The notes below the pieces were generated by a model, which saw nothing but the letters and a program-made list of their open reading frames with translations, did no database searches and was not told the DNA's origin. Shown here one piece after another: positions 53,175 to 62,392 of a stretch of DNA of 64,000 nucleotides. Each line of letters opens with the position of its first letter. Position 1 is the stretch's first letter. The position numbers and the translations under genes were made by a program. Source of the stretch: Neolewinella maritima (GTDB taxonomy: Bacteria > Bacteroidota > Bacteroidia > Chitinophagales > Saprospiraceae); NCBI RefSeq assembly GCF_923081025.1, contig NZ_CAKLPZ010000003.1:532876-596875 (forward strand), read 5' to 3'.

Positions 53175-54878
53175 ATGGCAGGACTCGCTTCTTCCCTCTC
53201 TCCCGTTCAACGGTTCTGGCGTCTTCTAAAACCCGATCAGGAGGAGATTCGCAATGTGTACGTGTACGCGGTTTTCGCCGGACTGGTGAACCTCTCCCTA
53301 CCCCTCGGTATCCAGGCGATCATCAACCTGATCCAGGGCGGACGGGTGAGCACGGCCTGGTTGCTGTTGGTCTTTATCGTCGTGTTCGGTATTGCCGTCG
53401 TAGGCGTGCTGCAGATCCAGCAGATGCGCATCACGGAGAACATCCAGCAGAAGATATTTACCCGGGCCGCCTTCGAATTCGCCTACCGCATCCCGCGTAT
53501 CCGCACCGACGTGATCTACAACCACTACGGACCGGAGCTGATGAACCGCTTCTTCGATGTGCTGACGGTACAGAAGGGACTGTCGAAAATCCTGATCGAC
53601 TTTTCGGTAGCTACGCTCCAGGTGGTATTCGGACTGCTGCTGCTCTCCTTATATCATCCTTTCTTCATCGCCTTCGGCGTGATACTGGTCGTGCTAGTGG
53701 TGCTGATCTTTCTGTTCACCGCCCGGCGGGGCCTGGAGACGAGCATTAAAGAGTCGCAGTACAAGTACGCCGCCGTACACTGGCTGGAGGAGCTGGCCCG
53801 TACGGCAAGTACCTTCAAGCTGGCCGGCCGCTCGGATATGGCGATGCAGCGGATGGACCGCCACGTCAATAGCTACCTGGGCTCGCGCGAGAGTCACTTC
53901 AAGATCCTGATCCGCCAGTATTCACTGCTGGTTGTTTTCAAGGTGCTCGTAGCCCTCGGCCTGCTGGCCATCGGCGGACTCCTGGTCATGGAGCAGCGCA
54001 TGAATATCGGACAGTTCGTAGCCGCCGAGATCATTATCCTGTTCGTCATGGCTTCGGTCGAGAAACTGGTTCTGACCCTGGAGACCATCTACGACGTGCT
54101 GACCGGCTTGGAGAAGATCGGTCAGGTCACCGACCTGGAGCTCGACCATAAGACGGATGGCAGCCCGGTAGAACTGGCCCATACGACGGACGGTATTTCG
54201 GTGCACCTCACGAATGTGCGGTTCAGTTATCCCGGTCAGACCAGTGCTACGCTAGCCGGTATCGACCTCACCGTAGGGGCCGGCGAGCGCGTCACGGTCA
54301 CCGGTACCAATGGCTCGGGTAAGAGTACGCTGCTGTACATCATGTCCGGCCTGTTCGACGTACAGACCGGCTCGCTAGCCTACAATAACCTACCGAAGGG
54401 TAACCTCGGTCTGGAAGAACTCTATTCGGTGATCGGAGCCTGCCTGAGTCAGGGCGAGCTTTTCGAGGGTACGGTACTGGAAAACATCACCATGGGGCGC
54501 GAGCGGGCCACCTTCGCCAACGTACAGTGGGCGGTGGACGCACTAGGGCTGACCCCCGTGATCCGCGAACTCAGCAACGGCTATGAAACCCGCCTGGATC
54601 CCACCGGTGACAAGCTGCCCCGCAGTATTGTACAGCGCCTGCTCATCGCGCGCGCCATTGCCGACCGCCCCCGCCTGTTGCTGCTGGAAAATGTGTTCGA
54701 GTCCCTCGACGAGGACGATCAGCAGCACATTATCCAGTTTCTCCTCGATCCGGTTCACCCCTGGACGATCGTAGCGGTATCCAATAGCGAGTACTTCGCC
54801 GAGCGCTGCGACCGCGTCGTATATATGGATGCCGGCACCATCGTAGCCAACCCCCCAATGAACGCCACCCATGCTTAA
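53175..54878 (+). CDS. ABC exporter (permease-ATPase fusion) with non-canonical ATPase motifs
   Basis: 567 residues. The type 1 exporter membrane domain (about 20-310) has no peptidase domain. The NBD has an intact Walker A, GTNGSGKST (377-385). The signature is LPRSIVQ (481-487) in place of LSGGQ. Walker B reads LLLLEN (501-506), with Asp to Glu and the catalytic Glu to Asn. The H-loop is VSNS with Asn537 in place of His. The D-loop Asp (SLD) is kept. ATP binding is plausible, hydrolysis doubtful. It lies between the TetR and HlyD genes and overlaps the latter by 8 bp. Confidence 0.88.
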   Translation: MAGLASSLSPVQRFWRLLKPDQEEIRNVYVYAVFAGLVNLSLPLGIQAIINLIQGGRVSTAWLLLVFIVVFGIAVVGVLQIQQMRITENIQQKIFTRAAFEFAYRIPRIRTDVIYNHYGPELMNRFFDVLTVQKGLSKILIDFSVATLQVVFGLLLLSLYHPFFIAFGVILVVLVVLIFLFTARRGLETSIKESQYKYAAVHWLEELARTASTFKLAGRSDMAMQRMDRHVNSYLGSRESHFKILIRQYSLLVVFKVLVALGLLAIGGLLVMEQRMNIGQFVAAEIIILFVMASVEKLVLTLETIYDVLTGLEKIGQVTDLELDHKTDGSPVELAHTTDGISVHLTNVRFSYPGQTSATLAGIDLTVGAGERVTVTGTNGSGKSTLLYIMSGLFDVQTGSLAYNNLPKGNLGLEELYSVIGACLSQGELFEGTVLENITMGRERATFANVQWAVDALGLTPVIRELSNGYETRLDPTGDKLPRSIVQRLLIARAIADRPRLLLLENVFESLDEDDQQHIIQFLLDPVHPWTIVAVSNSEYFAERCDRVVYMDAGTIVANPPMNATHA

Positions 54879-56244
54879 TATATCCCTCAATAGCGTAAAC
54901 CGGCACGTCGATCACGAAGGACTAAGTGCCCTCAAGCACGTCGAGGAGCGTCACTCCGGACGGGTACTGCTGCGCCTGCTGCTATTCTTTTCCGTGCTCT
55001 TCATCGTTCTGTTATTCCTCCCCTGGACGCAGCACATCCGGGCCAACGGTGATGTCACCACCCTGCAGCCCAATCAGCGTCCGCAGTCGGTACAGACCGT
55101 CATCGGCGGCCAGATCGAACGCTGGTACGTGCGCGAAGGCGCCTATGTACAGGCCGGCGACACGATCCTGCACCTTACAGAAACCAAGGACGAATACTTC
55201 GATACCAGTCTGCTCGACCGCACCCGCCAGCAGGTGATGGCCAAGGAGATGTCCGTACGCTCCTACGAATCCAAGGTAGGTGCGCTGAACCAGCAGATGG
55301 CCGCCCTGCGGGAGTCCGGCAGACTCAAGACCGAACAGGCGCGCAACAAGGTCAAGCAGGCTATCCTGAAAGTGAGCAGCGACAGCATCAACCTGGAGGC
55401 TACTCGCCAGAATACCAAGATCGTCCGCGACCAGTACGAGCGTATGGAGCAGCTCTACGCTCAGGGCCTGAAATCACTAACGGATCTAGAAAACCGCCGC
55501 GCCAAAATTCAGGAAGCCGAGGCTAAACTCATCGAGGCGGAAAACAAGCTGCTCACTTCCCGCAACGAAGTGCTCAACGCCCGCGTAGAACTCAACGCCA
55601 TCCAGGCTAAACTACGCGACGACCTGGCCAAGGCCAGCTCGGACCAGTACACGGCTCTGTCCGGTCAGTTCGACGCAGAGGCAGGTGTAGCCAAGCTGGA
55701 AAACCAGTTCAGCAACTACCAGCGCCGTACCGACCTTTACTTCCTCACTGCCCCGCAGTCGGGCTACGTTACCCAGATCCTCTCCGCGGGTATTGGAGAG
55801 GCCCTCAAAGCAGGGCAGGAGGTGATCACCATCGTCCCCGAAGATTACGAATTGGCCGTAGAGATCTACGTCAAACCCATCGATCTGCCGCTGGTCGAGC
55901 TGGGCTTGGAGGTTATGATCCAGTTCGACGGCTGGCCCGCTATCGTTTTTTCCGGTTGGCCCAATACCAGCTACGGTACCTACAAGGGTAGGGTAGTGGC
56001 CGTAGACCGCGTCATCAATACCAACGGCATGTACCGCATCATGGTGGCCCCCGATCCGGAAGACCAGGCCTGGCCCGAGCCCCTCCGCGTAGGTGCCGGA
56101 GCTACCAGTCTGCTGCTGCTCAAGGATGTACCCATCTGGTACGAGATCTGGCGGAAGATCAATGGCTTTCCGGCCGATCTCTACTCGCCCGTCACCGCGG
56201 CGAAAGACGACAAAAATCCCCCGAAGATCAAACTGCCGAAGTAG
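54871..56244 (+). CDS. HlyD-family membrane fusion (periplasmic adaptor) protein
   Basis: 457 residues. A cytoplasmic N-terminus of about 30 is followed by one transmembrane helix (about 33-52). A lipoyl-like half (IGGQIERWYVREGAYVQAGDTILHL) and a long coiled-coil hairpin (about 110-270) come next, then the second lipoyl half (APQSGYVTQIL...) and beta-barrel. It bridges the inner-membrane exporter to TolC in a type I-like system. It overlaps the exporter gene, is 5 bp before the tolC-like gene, and has a C-terminal ~40-residue extension ending in KLPK. Confidence 0.92.
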   Translation: MLNISLNSVNRHVDHEGLSALKHVEERHSGRVLLRLLLFFSVLFIVLLFLPWTQHIRANGDVTTLQPNQRPQSVQTVIGGQIERWYVREGAYVQAGDTILHLTETKDEYFDTSLLDRTRQQVMAKEMSVRSYESKVGALNQQMAALRESGRLKTEQARNKVKQAILKVSSDSINLEATRQNTKIVRDQYERMEQLYAQGLKSLTDLENRRAKIQEAEAKLIEAENKLLTSRNEVLNARVELNAIQAKLRDDLAKASSDQYTALSGQFDAEAGVAKLENQFSNYQRRTDLYFLTAPQSGYVTQILSAGIGEALKAGQEVITIVPEDYELAVEIYVKPIDLPLVELGLEVMIQFDGWPAIVFSGWPNTSYGTYKGRVVAVDRVINTNGMYRIMVAPDPEDQAWPEPLRVGAGATSLLLLKDVPIWYEIWRKINGFPADLYSPVTAAKDDKNPPKIKLPK

Positions 56245-56249
56245 CCCGT

Positions 56250-57662
56250 ATGCGACCACTTCTATACCTTCTGTTGCTACTGCTGCCCATACTGGGCTCC
56301 GCGCAGGACCTCCCCCTGGTCCTCACCGAGACGGAGTACCTGGAACTCGTAGCTACCCATCACCCCCTGGCCGTGCGGGCCGCGCTGCAACGCGACCGGG
56401 CGGCGGCCGTGCTGCGCCAGGCCCGCGGTGGCTTCGACCCCAAGGTATACGGCGATCTCGACCAGAAGTACTTTAAGGGCACGAAGTACTACAGCCACGT
56501 AGAGGGCGGCGTTAAGATCCCGATCTGGTTCGGCGTGGAGCTCAATGCGGCCTACGAGCGCAATGACGGCACTTTCCTGAACCCGGAGTTTCGGGTACCG
56601 GAAGACGGGCTCTACGCAGCCGGGCTCACCCTGTCGCTGGGGCAGGGCCTGTTCTTCGATGAGCGCCGCGCGGAGCTCCAGCGCGCCCGCATCTACCAGC
56701 AGGCAACGGTGGCCGAGCGGCAGGTGCTGCTCAACGAGCTTCTCTACGAAGCCGGTGGAGCATATTGGGAATGGGCGGGCGCGCAGGCTGCGGTGAGTGT
56801 ATACGAGGAGGCCGTGCAGCTGGCCCGCGTACGGTACGAGGCCGTAGTAGCCGGTGCCCGCCTCGGCGACCGGCCCGCGATCGATACGCTCGAGGCGCGT
56901 ATTCAGGTACAGAGCCGTCAGCTCAGCCTTGAAAGTGCGCAGCTTGAGCTGGCTAATACCATTGCTCGCCTCAATGCTTTTCTCTGGCTGGACGGCGTGA
57001 TCCCCGTAGAGCTGGAAGCCTACACCCGCCCTGCCCCCCCCGAGACGGTCGTGGTAGCTCTACTTCCGCCCGGTCCGGTAGACTTTACGAACCCCGAATT
57101 GGTGCGAACGCAGCTGAAGGTCGATCAGCTGGAAGTAGACCAGCGGCTACAGCGCGAGCTCCTCAAGCCCCGCCTGGACGTCAAATACAATGCCTTGCTC
57201 TCCGGCGGTACGGATGCTCCCCTGGAGGACTATTCCAGCAATAATTACAAGTGGGGGATCAAGTTCAGCCAGCCCCTGCTGCTGCGCAAGGAGCGCGGTA
57301 AGCTGCAGCTCACGCGCATCAAGCTCAGTGAAACGCAACTCGAGTTATCCGACAAAGCCGCCCTGCTCCGCGCCAAGGTAGCCCAGGCCGAAAACGAGGC
57401 GAACGTGACGGTCTCCCAGTTTGCCCTGGCCGGCAATAACGTCACGGACTACGCGCAACTACTGGCCGGGGAGCAGGAGCTGTTCCGTTCCGGAGAGAGC
57501 TCCCTGTTTCTGGTCAATAGCCGGGAGGTCAAGTACATCGACGCGCGGGTCAAGCAGATCGAACTATTGGTCAAGCACCGGAAGGCCCGCTTGGCACGGG
57601 CATACGCAACGGGGGAAATGGCGCGGGCGCTGGTGCCAGGTGCAGCCCTACCCACTGACTAA
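56250..57662 (+). CDS. TolC-family outer membrane efflux protein
   Basis: 470 residues. Signal peptide MRPLLYLLLLLLPILGSAQ. TolC/OEP repeats: ELVATHHPLAVRAALQRDRA near the start and NEANVTVSQFALAGNNVTDYAQLLAGEQELFRSGESSLFLVNSRE in the second half. It forms the outer-membrane channel of the exporter encoded just upstream. The last 92 bp overlap the convergent gene that follows. Confidence 0.92.
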   Translation: MRPLLYLLLLLLPILGSAQDLPLVLTETEYLELVATHHPLAVRAALQRDRAAAVLRQARGGFDPKVYGDLDQKYFKGTKYYSHVEGGVKIPIWFGVELNAAYERNDGTFLNPEFRVPEDGLYAAGLTLSLGQGLFFDERRAELQRARIYQQATVAERQVLLNELLYEAGGAYWEWAGAQAAVSVYEEAVQLARVRYEAVVAGARLGDRPAIDTLEARIQVQSRQLSLESAQLELANTIARLNAFLWLDGVIPVELEAYTRPAPPETVVVALLPPGPVDFTNPELVRTQLKVDQLEVDQRLQRELLKPRLDVKYNALLSGGTDAPLEDYSSNNYKWGIKFSQPLLLRKERGKLQLTRIKLSETQLELSDKAALLRAKVAQAENEANVTVSQFALAGNNVTDYAQLLAGEQELFRSGESSLFLVNSREVKYIDARVKQIELLVKHRKARLARAYATGEMARALVPGAALPTD

Positions 57663-59142
57663 GATCCAGGTACAGCAGGGCCTTATGCTCGAAGGGATCA
57701 GCGGCGGTGACCTGCTGTAAGGCGTCCCGCAGTTCGGTAAACACCACTTCCTGTTCGCTGGTGACCGTACGGATGAGTTTACGCAGGGCTGCGGTAGCCA
57801 GCCGGTGTACCTCGGCGGTCTCCGTGCTGCGTCGCATCTGGCGGGTGAAATTGGTCAGGTGGTAGTCCACCAGGGCCCGGTTGTCGAGCTCGTAATTGCA
57901 CAGTAGGTGGAGCAGGCGGCTGTTGAGTAAGAGATCTTCCCGTAGGATACCCGCCTTCATATTTATGATCTCGTTCAGGTAGTCCAGGGCCTCCTCATAG
58001 CGGCGCAGGATAAAGCAGATCGCCGCAAATTTGTAGAGGAACTGACCCCAGCGGTGACTGGTGGGGTGGAAGCTGCCATCAGCATAACTCAAACGCAAAG
58101 ACGCTCCGTACGCATCGGCGGCCACCCAGTCTTGCCGGTGAAACTGCCCGTTCAGCGTCATCAGCCCCCGATAGATCGCGCCGATCCGCTGACTGTTCTC
58201 GTTAAGCAGTACCTGCTCGTCGTCGAGGAAGTCACTGATCACGCGCAGGTAGCGTTGCATCTTGCGGTCATCCCCCGTGAGGTAGGCGAACATCGATACG
58301 TAATACACACAGCGCAGGTATAGGTCCGGGTCCTTTACCGTCATATGGGTACTCAGGTGAAAGAGCGTCAGTGCGTTCATGGCTGACTCCAACGCATCCT
58401 CGAAGTTTAGCTGGATATAATGGTACCACATCGAGGCCTGAAACCGATTGATCTTCTGGTGGAAGGTATCGGCGGCAATCTCGCGGTCGGCCCGGTGGGT
58501 CTGTATAGAAGCCCAGAACAATTCGTTATCCCGGTAGTCTTCCGGCGTGCGGCTGTGGCCGCACTCGATGTAGCGGCCGTGGATCTGAATATTGAGGTTG
58601 AACAGCTCGCTGGTGTTGAGCACGCTGTAGCTGCGCGCGGCCGACTCATTGAGCAGCAGGTCCATCTTGTTGTCGATCTGTCGGGACAGCGTGATGTGAC
58701 GCGACTCGATCAGCTTCTGGAACTCCAGGATCTCCAGGTGTAGTAGATCACGACTGTGCTCTACGGCCTTGCCCTTACAGCGCTCCAGGCTACGCAGGGC
58801 ATCCAGGTAAAGCCCCTTACCATAGAGAATGTGGCTGAAGTCGATCTGCTCGCGCAGTTCAATGTCGATCTCCTTATTGATGAACAGCAGGCGTAGACTG
58901 GTGAGGACCTGCTGGTACAGGTGACGCTTTAGGTTAGAATACTGTCCGGCCGTCAGTTGCATGCGCTTAGTGACCGCACCGTCATCGGCTTGGTCCATGC
59001 GGTCGAGCAGGTCGAAGAGCTGGATAAACTTATTGTCCCTGGTGGAGCCGGCGCGGGTAGCGTACAGCTTAAAATTGCGCTTCTCGGCCTTCGTGAGGGA
59101 CTTCACGAGGCGCCACAACTGGTCTTTTACGGCCGTTGGCAT
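57571..59142 (-). CDS. Helical-repeat protein of unknown function (Bacteroidota family)
   Basis: 523 residues from ATG 59142 (MPTAVKDQLWRLVKSLTKAE); ATG 59214 in frame adds an atypical tail. The N-terminal SLTKAEKRNFKLYA motif recurs in a Bacteroidota family of unknown role. The rest is almost wholly helical, TPR-like, with regularly spaced Tyr/Leu pairs. The last ~25 residues are Pro-rich and are encoded opposite the tolC-like gene (92-bp overlap), so the true end of one of the two proteins may be non-essential. Confidence 0.78.
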   Translation of the reverse strand: MPTAVKDQLWRLVKSLTKAEKRNFKLYATRAGSTRDNKFIQLFDLLDRMDQADDGAVTKRMQLTAGQYSNLKRHLYQQVLTSLRLLFINKEIDIELREQIDFSHILYGKGLYLDALRSLERCKGKAVEHSRDLLHLEILEFQKLIESRHITLSRQIDNKMDLLLNESAARSYSVLNTSELFNLNIQIHGRYIECGHSRTPEDYRDNELFWASIQTHRADREIAADTFHQKINRFQASMWYHYIQLNFEDALESAMNALTLFHLSTHMTVKDPDLYLRCVYYVSMFAYLTGDDRKMQRYLRVISDFLDDEQVLLNENSQRIGAIYRGLMTLNGQFHRQDWVAADAYGASLRLSYADGSFHPTSHRWGQFLYKFAAICFILRRYEEALDYLNEIINMKAGILREDLLLNSRLLHLLCNYELDNRALVDYHLTNFTRQMRRSTETAEVHRLATAALRKLIRTVTSEQEVVFTELRDALQQVTAADPFEHKALLYLDLSQWVGLHLAPAPAPFPPLRMPVPSGPSGA

Positions 59143-59385
59143 GGAGAAGCGGGGGGTGTTAAGTAGTTGTACGTCAGCGGTTAAACAAGCAGTATGCGGC
59201 CGTAGCCGTAACAAATATCGCGATTAGTTCGTTGGGCCGCACGCGGTTGCCGGCCGCATCTTCACCAGCAGAAGGGAGAATGGACGCACGATCTCTTCCG
59301 AACAGCCCGAATACCAGATAGACTTCTCTACCATTGCTTTACGGCCACCACTAACCACGGTGCCCACTTAAGATACCCCATTCGT

Positions 59386-59724
59386 ATGAAGAAGATTGAA
59401 GCTATCATACGTCTGTCCCGCTTTGAGAGCATCCGCGATGCCCTGGCAGCGATCGACGTTAACTTTTTTACCCTTTCGGAAGTAAAAGGCTTCGGGCTAC
59501 AGCGGGGCGAGCAACTCACCTACCGTGGCAGCGTCTACGACGCCGATTACATCGCCCGGTTGCAGCTAGACATCGTCGCACCAGCAGATAAGGTGGACGC
59601 CATCGTCGGTGCCATCACCAGTTCCGGCCGCACCGGCAAGGTCGGTGACGGCAAGATCATCGTCTACGAGCTCGAGCGCATCGTCCGCATCCGTACGGGT
59701 GAGGAAGACGAAAGCGCGCTCTAA
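59386..59724 (+). CDS. P-II family nitrogen regulatory protein
   Basis: 112 residues. N-terminal MKKIEAIIRLSRFESIRDAL, the T-loop GFGLQRGEQLTYRGSVYDADY with Tyr46 and the modifiable Tyr51 position kept, and the B-loop SSGRTGKVGDGKIIVYELE that binds ATP/ADP. It senses 2-oxoglutarate and adenylates and in most bacteria binds Amt. It is 151 bp upstream of amt, so it is probably the GlnK-type partner. Confidence 0.95.
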   Translation: MKKIEAIIRLSRFESIRDALAAIDVNFFTLSEVKGFGLQRGEQLTYRGSVYDADYIARLQLDIVAPADKVDAIVGAITSSGRTGKVGDGKIIVYELERIVRIRTGEEDESAL

Positions 59725-59875
59725 GCCTCCTACCTCCCCCCCCTTAGTTTTTCGGCGAGTCGGCCGTGTCCGGTAACCCAATGCGTTGGCAGTCACCGCC
59801 AGCTAATCCTGTGCACTGCCGGTGCGCAGTCCTCCCCACCCATCCCTCTACTCAACTACTAAGTCCCCAATTGCC

Positions 59876-61132
59876 ATGGAAGCAATGTTTACCATTAACA
59901 ACCTCTGGATTCTGATCGCCGCGGCGCTCGTGTTCATCATGCACCTGGGCTTCTCCAGTCTGGAGGCCGGCTTCGTGCAGCGTAAGAACGTAGTCAATAT
60001 CCTGTTCAAGAACGCCATGATCATCTGCATCGGGCTGCTGACCTACTACCTGATCGGCTACAACTTGATGTACCCCGGCGAGGACTACGCTGGCGGCTTT
60101 ATCGGTGCATTCGGGCCCATGGACTGGGCAGCGGGTGCGACGGCCGACTATGTGGCCGCTGCCGAGAGCGGTGCTACTTACACCGGTTACACTGACTTTA
60201 TCTTTCAAGCCATGTTTGCCGCCACCTGCGCCACCATCGTATCGGGTGCCGTAGCCGAGCGGGTCAAGCTGGTTCCCTTCCTCATTTTCGCTACCCTGTT
60301 CGTAGCCCTGAGCTACCCCATCACGGGCATGTGGAAGTGGGGCGGCGGCTGGCTCGATGCCATGGGATTCTACGACTTCGCCGGATCTACGCTGGTACAC
60401 GCCGCCGGTGGCTTTGCCGCCCTGGCCGCCATTATCCTGCTGGGTGCCCGCCGCGGCAAGTACCGTTCGGACGGGCGGATCACTGCCATCCCCGGTCACA
60501 GCATGCCCCTGGCAGCCATCGGGGTATTCCTGCTCTGGTTCGGCTGGTTTGGCTTCAACGGCGGTTCGGTCCTGAGTGCAGACCCTAACCTGGTGAGCCT
60601 GGTCTTCGTGACCACTTCACTGGCTGCGGCCGCGGGTGGTGTGGCTGCCTTTTTCATGGCCTATATCCTCTTTAAGTCCTACGATCTGTCGATGGTGCTG
60701 AACGGTATTCTCGGTGGACTGGTCGGTATCACGGCCGGTGCGGATGTGATGACCGGAGTAACAGCTATAGTAATAGGACTCGTAGCCGGTACCATCATCC
60801 CCGTCAGCATCGTCTTCTTCGATAAGACGCTCAAGCTGGATGACCCCGTAGGCGCTACTTCGGTGCACGGGGTATGCGGTATCTGGGGCACGCTGGCCGT
60901 AGGCATTTTCGGCATCGGCGAGTTCAGCTTCCTGACCCAATTGATCGGTACCCTCGCCGTAGGTGCTTTTTCCTTCGTGACCAGCTTTGCCATCTTCGGC
61001 GTACTCCGGGCCACCATGGGTATCCGGGTAGACGAAGAGGAAGAAGTGCGCGGCCTCGACCTCGGCGAGCACGATATGCACGCCTACACGCTGTCCAAGG
61101 AAGACGGCGTATTCCAGCTCACCAACGACTAG
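59876..61132 (+). CDS. amt: Ammonium transporter Amt
   Basis: 418 residues from ATG 59876; the upstream in-frame ATG 59822 adds a poor leader. 11 membrane helices, with LVFIMHLGFSSLEAGFVQRKN at the start and the AGFAAL-type central motif (STLVHAAGGFAALAAIILLGAR, containing the first conserved His). The second is in ATSVHGVCGIWGTLAVGIFG. It conducts NH3/NH4+ through the inner membrane under P-II control. It is flanked by P-II and a porin. Confidence 0.95.
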   Translation: MEAMFTINNLWILIAAALVFIMHLGFSSLEAGFVQRKNVVNILFKNAMIICIGLLTYYLIGYNLMYPGEDYAGGFIGAFGPMDWAAGATADYVAAAESGATYTGYTDFIFQAMFAATCATIVSGAVAERVKLVPFLIFATLFVALSYPITGMWKWGGGWLDAMGFYDFAGSTLVHAAGGFAALAAIILLGARRGKYRSDGRITAIPGHSMPLAAIGVFLLWFGWFGFNGGSVLSADPNLVSLVFVTTSLAAAAGGVAAFFMAYILFKSYDLSMVLNGILGGLVGITAGADVMTGVTAIVIGLVAGTIIPVSIVFFDKTLKLDDPVGATSVHGVCGIWGTLAVGIFGIGEFSFLTQLIGTLAVGAFSFVTSFAIFGVLRATMGIRVDEEEEVRGLDLGEHDMHAYTLSKEDGVFQLTND

Positions 61133-61173
61133 CATGTAACACTTCCCTCACTCCCCCCCCAACATCAACTACT

Positions 61174-62298
61174 ATGCGAACTACACTCACCCTTTTCCCC
61201 CTGCTGTTACTTCTGGCCACTCCCCTGATGGCCCAGACCACTGAGGTGGTGGAAGTAGACACCGAAGAAGTAGAAGAACGCTCGTTCCAGCTCACGGGCT
61301 ACGTGGATGCGTACTTTCAGCATGTACTTACGGACGATAACGACGACGATGCGGATACCAACATGGGCTTCCCCACCAGCTTCACGCCCGAAACGCGGGG
61401 ATTCAGCGTCGGCAACGTCAACCTGCTGGCGGAGAAGACGATGGGTAAGGTCGGTTTCGTAGGTCAGGTAGGCTTCGGCCCACGCGCCAATGCGGCCAAC
61501 GGCGACTTTCCCAACCTGCAGCAGCTCTACGTGACGTACTCGCCCAGTGAGGCGATCACCTTCACCCTCGGGCAGTTTGGTACCTTCGTGGGCTATGAGG
61601 TCATCGACGCCCCGGCCAATATGAACTACAGCACCAGCTACCTCTTCAGCTACGGCCCCTTCTTTCACACCGGCCTGAAGGCAGATTTCGCCATCGCGGA
61701 GGGCTTCGGTGCCATGGTAGGCGTGTTCGATAACACGGACAGCCGCTTCAACAGCGCCGGCTACTACTACGGGGGTCAGCTGAGTGCCGAAGTAGGCGGA
61801 TTGGCTGCCTACCTGAACGTGCTCACCGGCACGGACACCAAGGATGTAATGGGTGACGAGAATGAGACCACCCTACAGGTGGATCTTACCGCTACCTATG
61901 AAGTGAATGAATCGCTCCTGTTCGGGGTCAATGCCTCCAACAAGCAGACGCAGCAACTACTCGGTGACGAATCCGGTGTGTCCGACGGCGACGGCTTCAC
62001 CGGTCTTGCGCTGTATTCTACGGTGGGTCTGTCCGATGGCTTCGCCCTCAGTCTGCGCGGGGAGTACTTCACAGTAGCGGACGATCCCAACTCGGCCGCC
62101 GACGGTCGCAGCGTCACCGCCCTTACGGCTACCGGCAACTTCACCATCGGGGATCTGCGCATCATGCCGGAGTTCCGTTTCGATAGCAGCAGCGACTTTG
62201 CCGATAAGTATGCCGGCGGTATCATCGACTTCGGCGGTGAGGACGCAGAGGACGATAGCATCGCCACCTTCGTACTGGCGGCAGTCTACGCCTTCTGA
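61174..62298 (+). CDS. Outer membrane beta-barrel porin (OmpL/DUF1597-like)
   Basis: 374 residues from ATG 61174; signal peptide MRTTLTLFPLLLLLATPLMA, then an acidic, Glu-rich N-terminus. The barrel alternates short amphipathic strands with acidic loops (TDDNDDDADTN; GDENETT) and ends with the terminal Phe (VLAAVYAF) needed for Bam-dependent insertion. It matches the bbp2/OmpL-like porin pattern frequently found next to amt in Bacteroidota. It may be the outer-membrane entry route for ammonium or small N-compounds (inference). Confidence 0.85.
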   Translation: MRTTLTLFPLLLLLATPLMAQTTEVVEVDTEEVEERSFQLTGYVDAYFQHVLTDDNDDDADTNMGFPTSFTPETRGFSVGNVNLLAEKTMGKVGFVGQVGFGPRANAANGDFPNLQQLYVTYSPSEAITFTLGQFGTFVGYEVIDAPANMNYSTSYLFSYGPFFHTGLKADFAIAEGFGAMVGVFDNTDSRFNSAGYYYGGQLSAEVGGLAAYLNVLTGTDTKDVMGDENETTLQVDLTATYEVNESLLFGVNASNKQTQQLLGDESGVSDGDGFTGLALYSTVGLSDGFALSLRGEYFTVADDPNSAADGRSVTALTATGNFTIGDLRIMPEFRFDSSSDFADKYAGGIIDFGGEDAEDDSIATFVLAAVYAF

Positions 62299-62304
62299 GC
62301 TAAT

Positions 62305-62323
62305 CGCACCTGCGGCCCCGCCC
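62305..62323 (-). repeat. Dispersed 19-bp motif, exact copy
   Basis: Minus-strand reading GGGCGGGGCCGCAGGTGCG, full match, 6 bp after the porin stop codon. Confidence 0.8.
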
Positions 62324-62392
62324 CGGTACTACGGTTGCAGCGAACATGACAGTACCACACCAATTCTAAACTGATTTAACCCAAACTTACCC

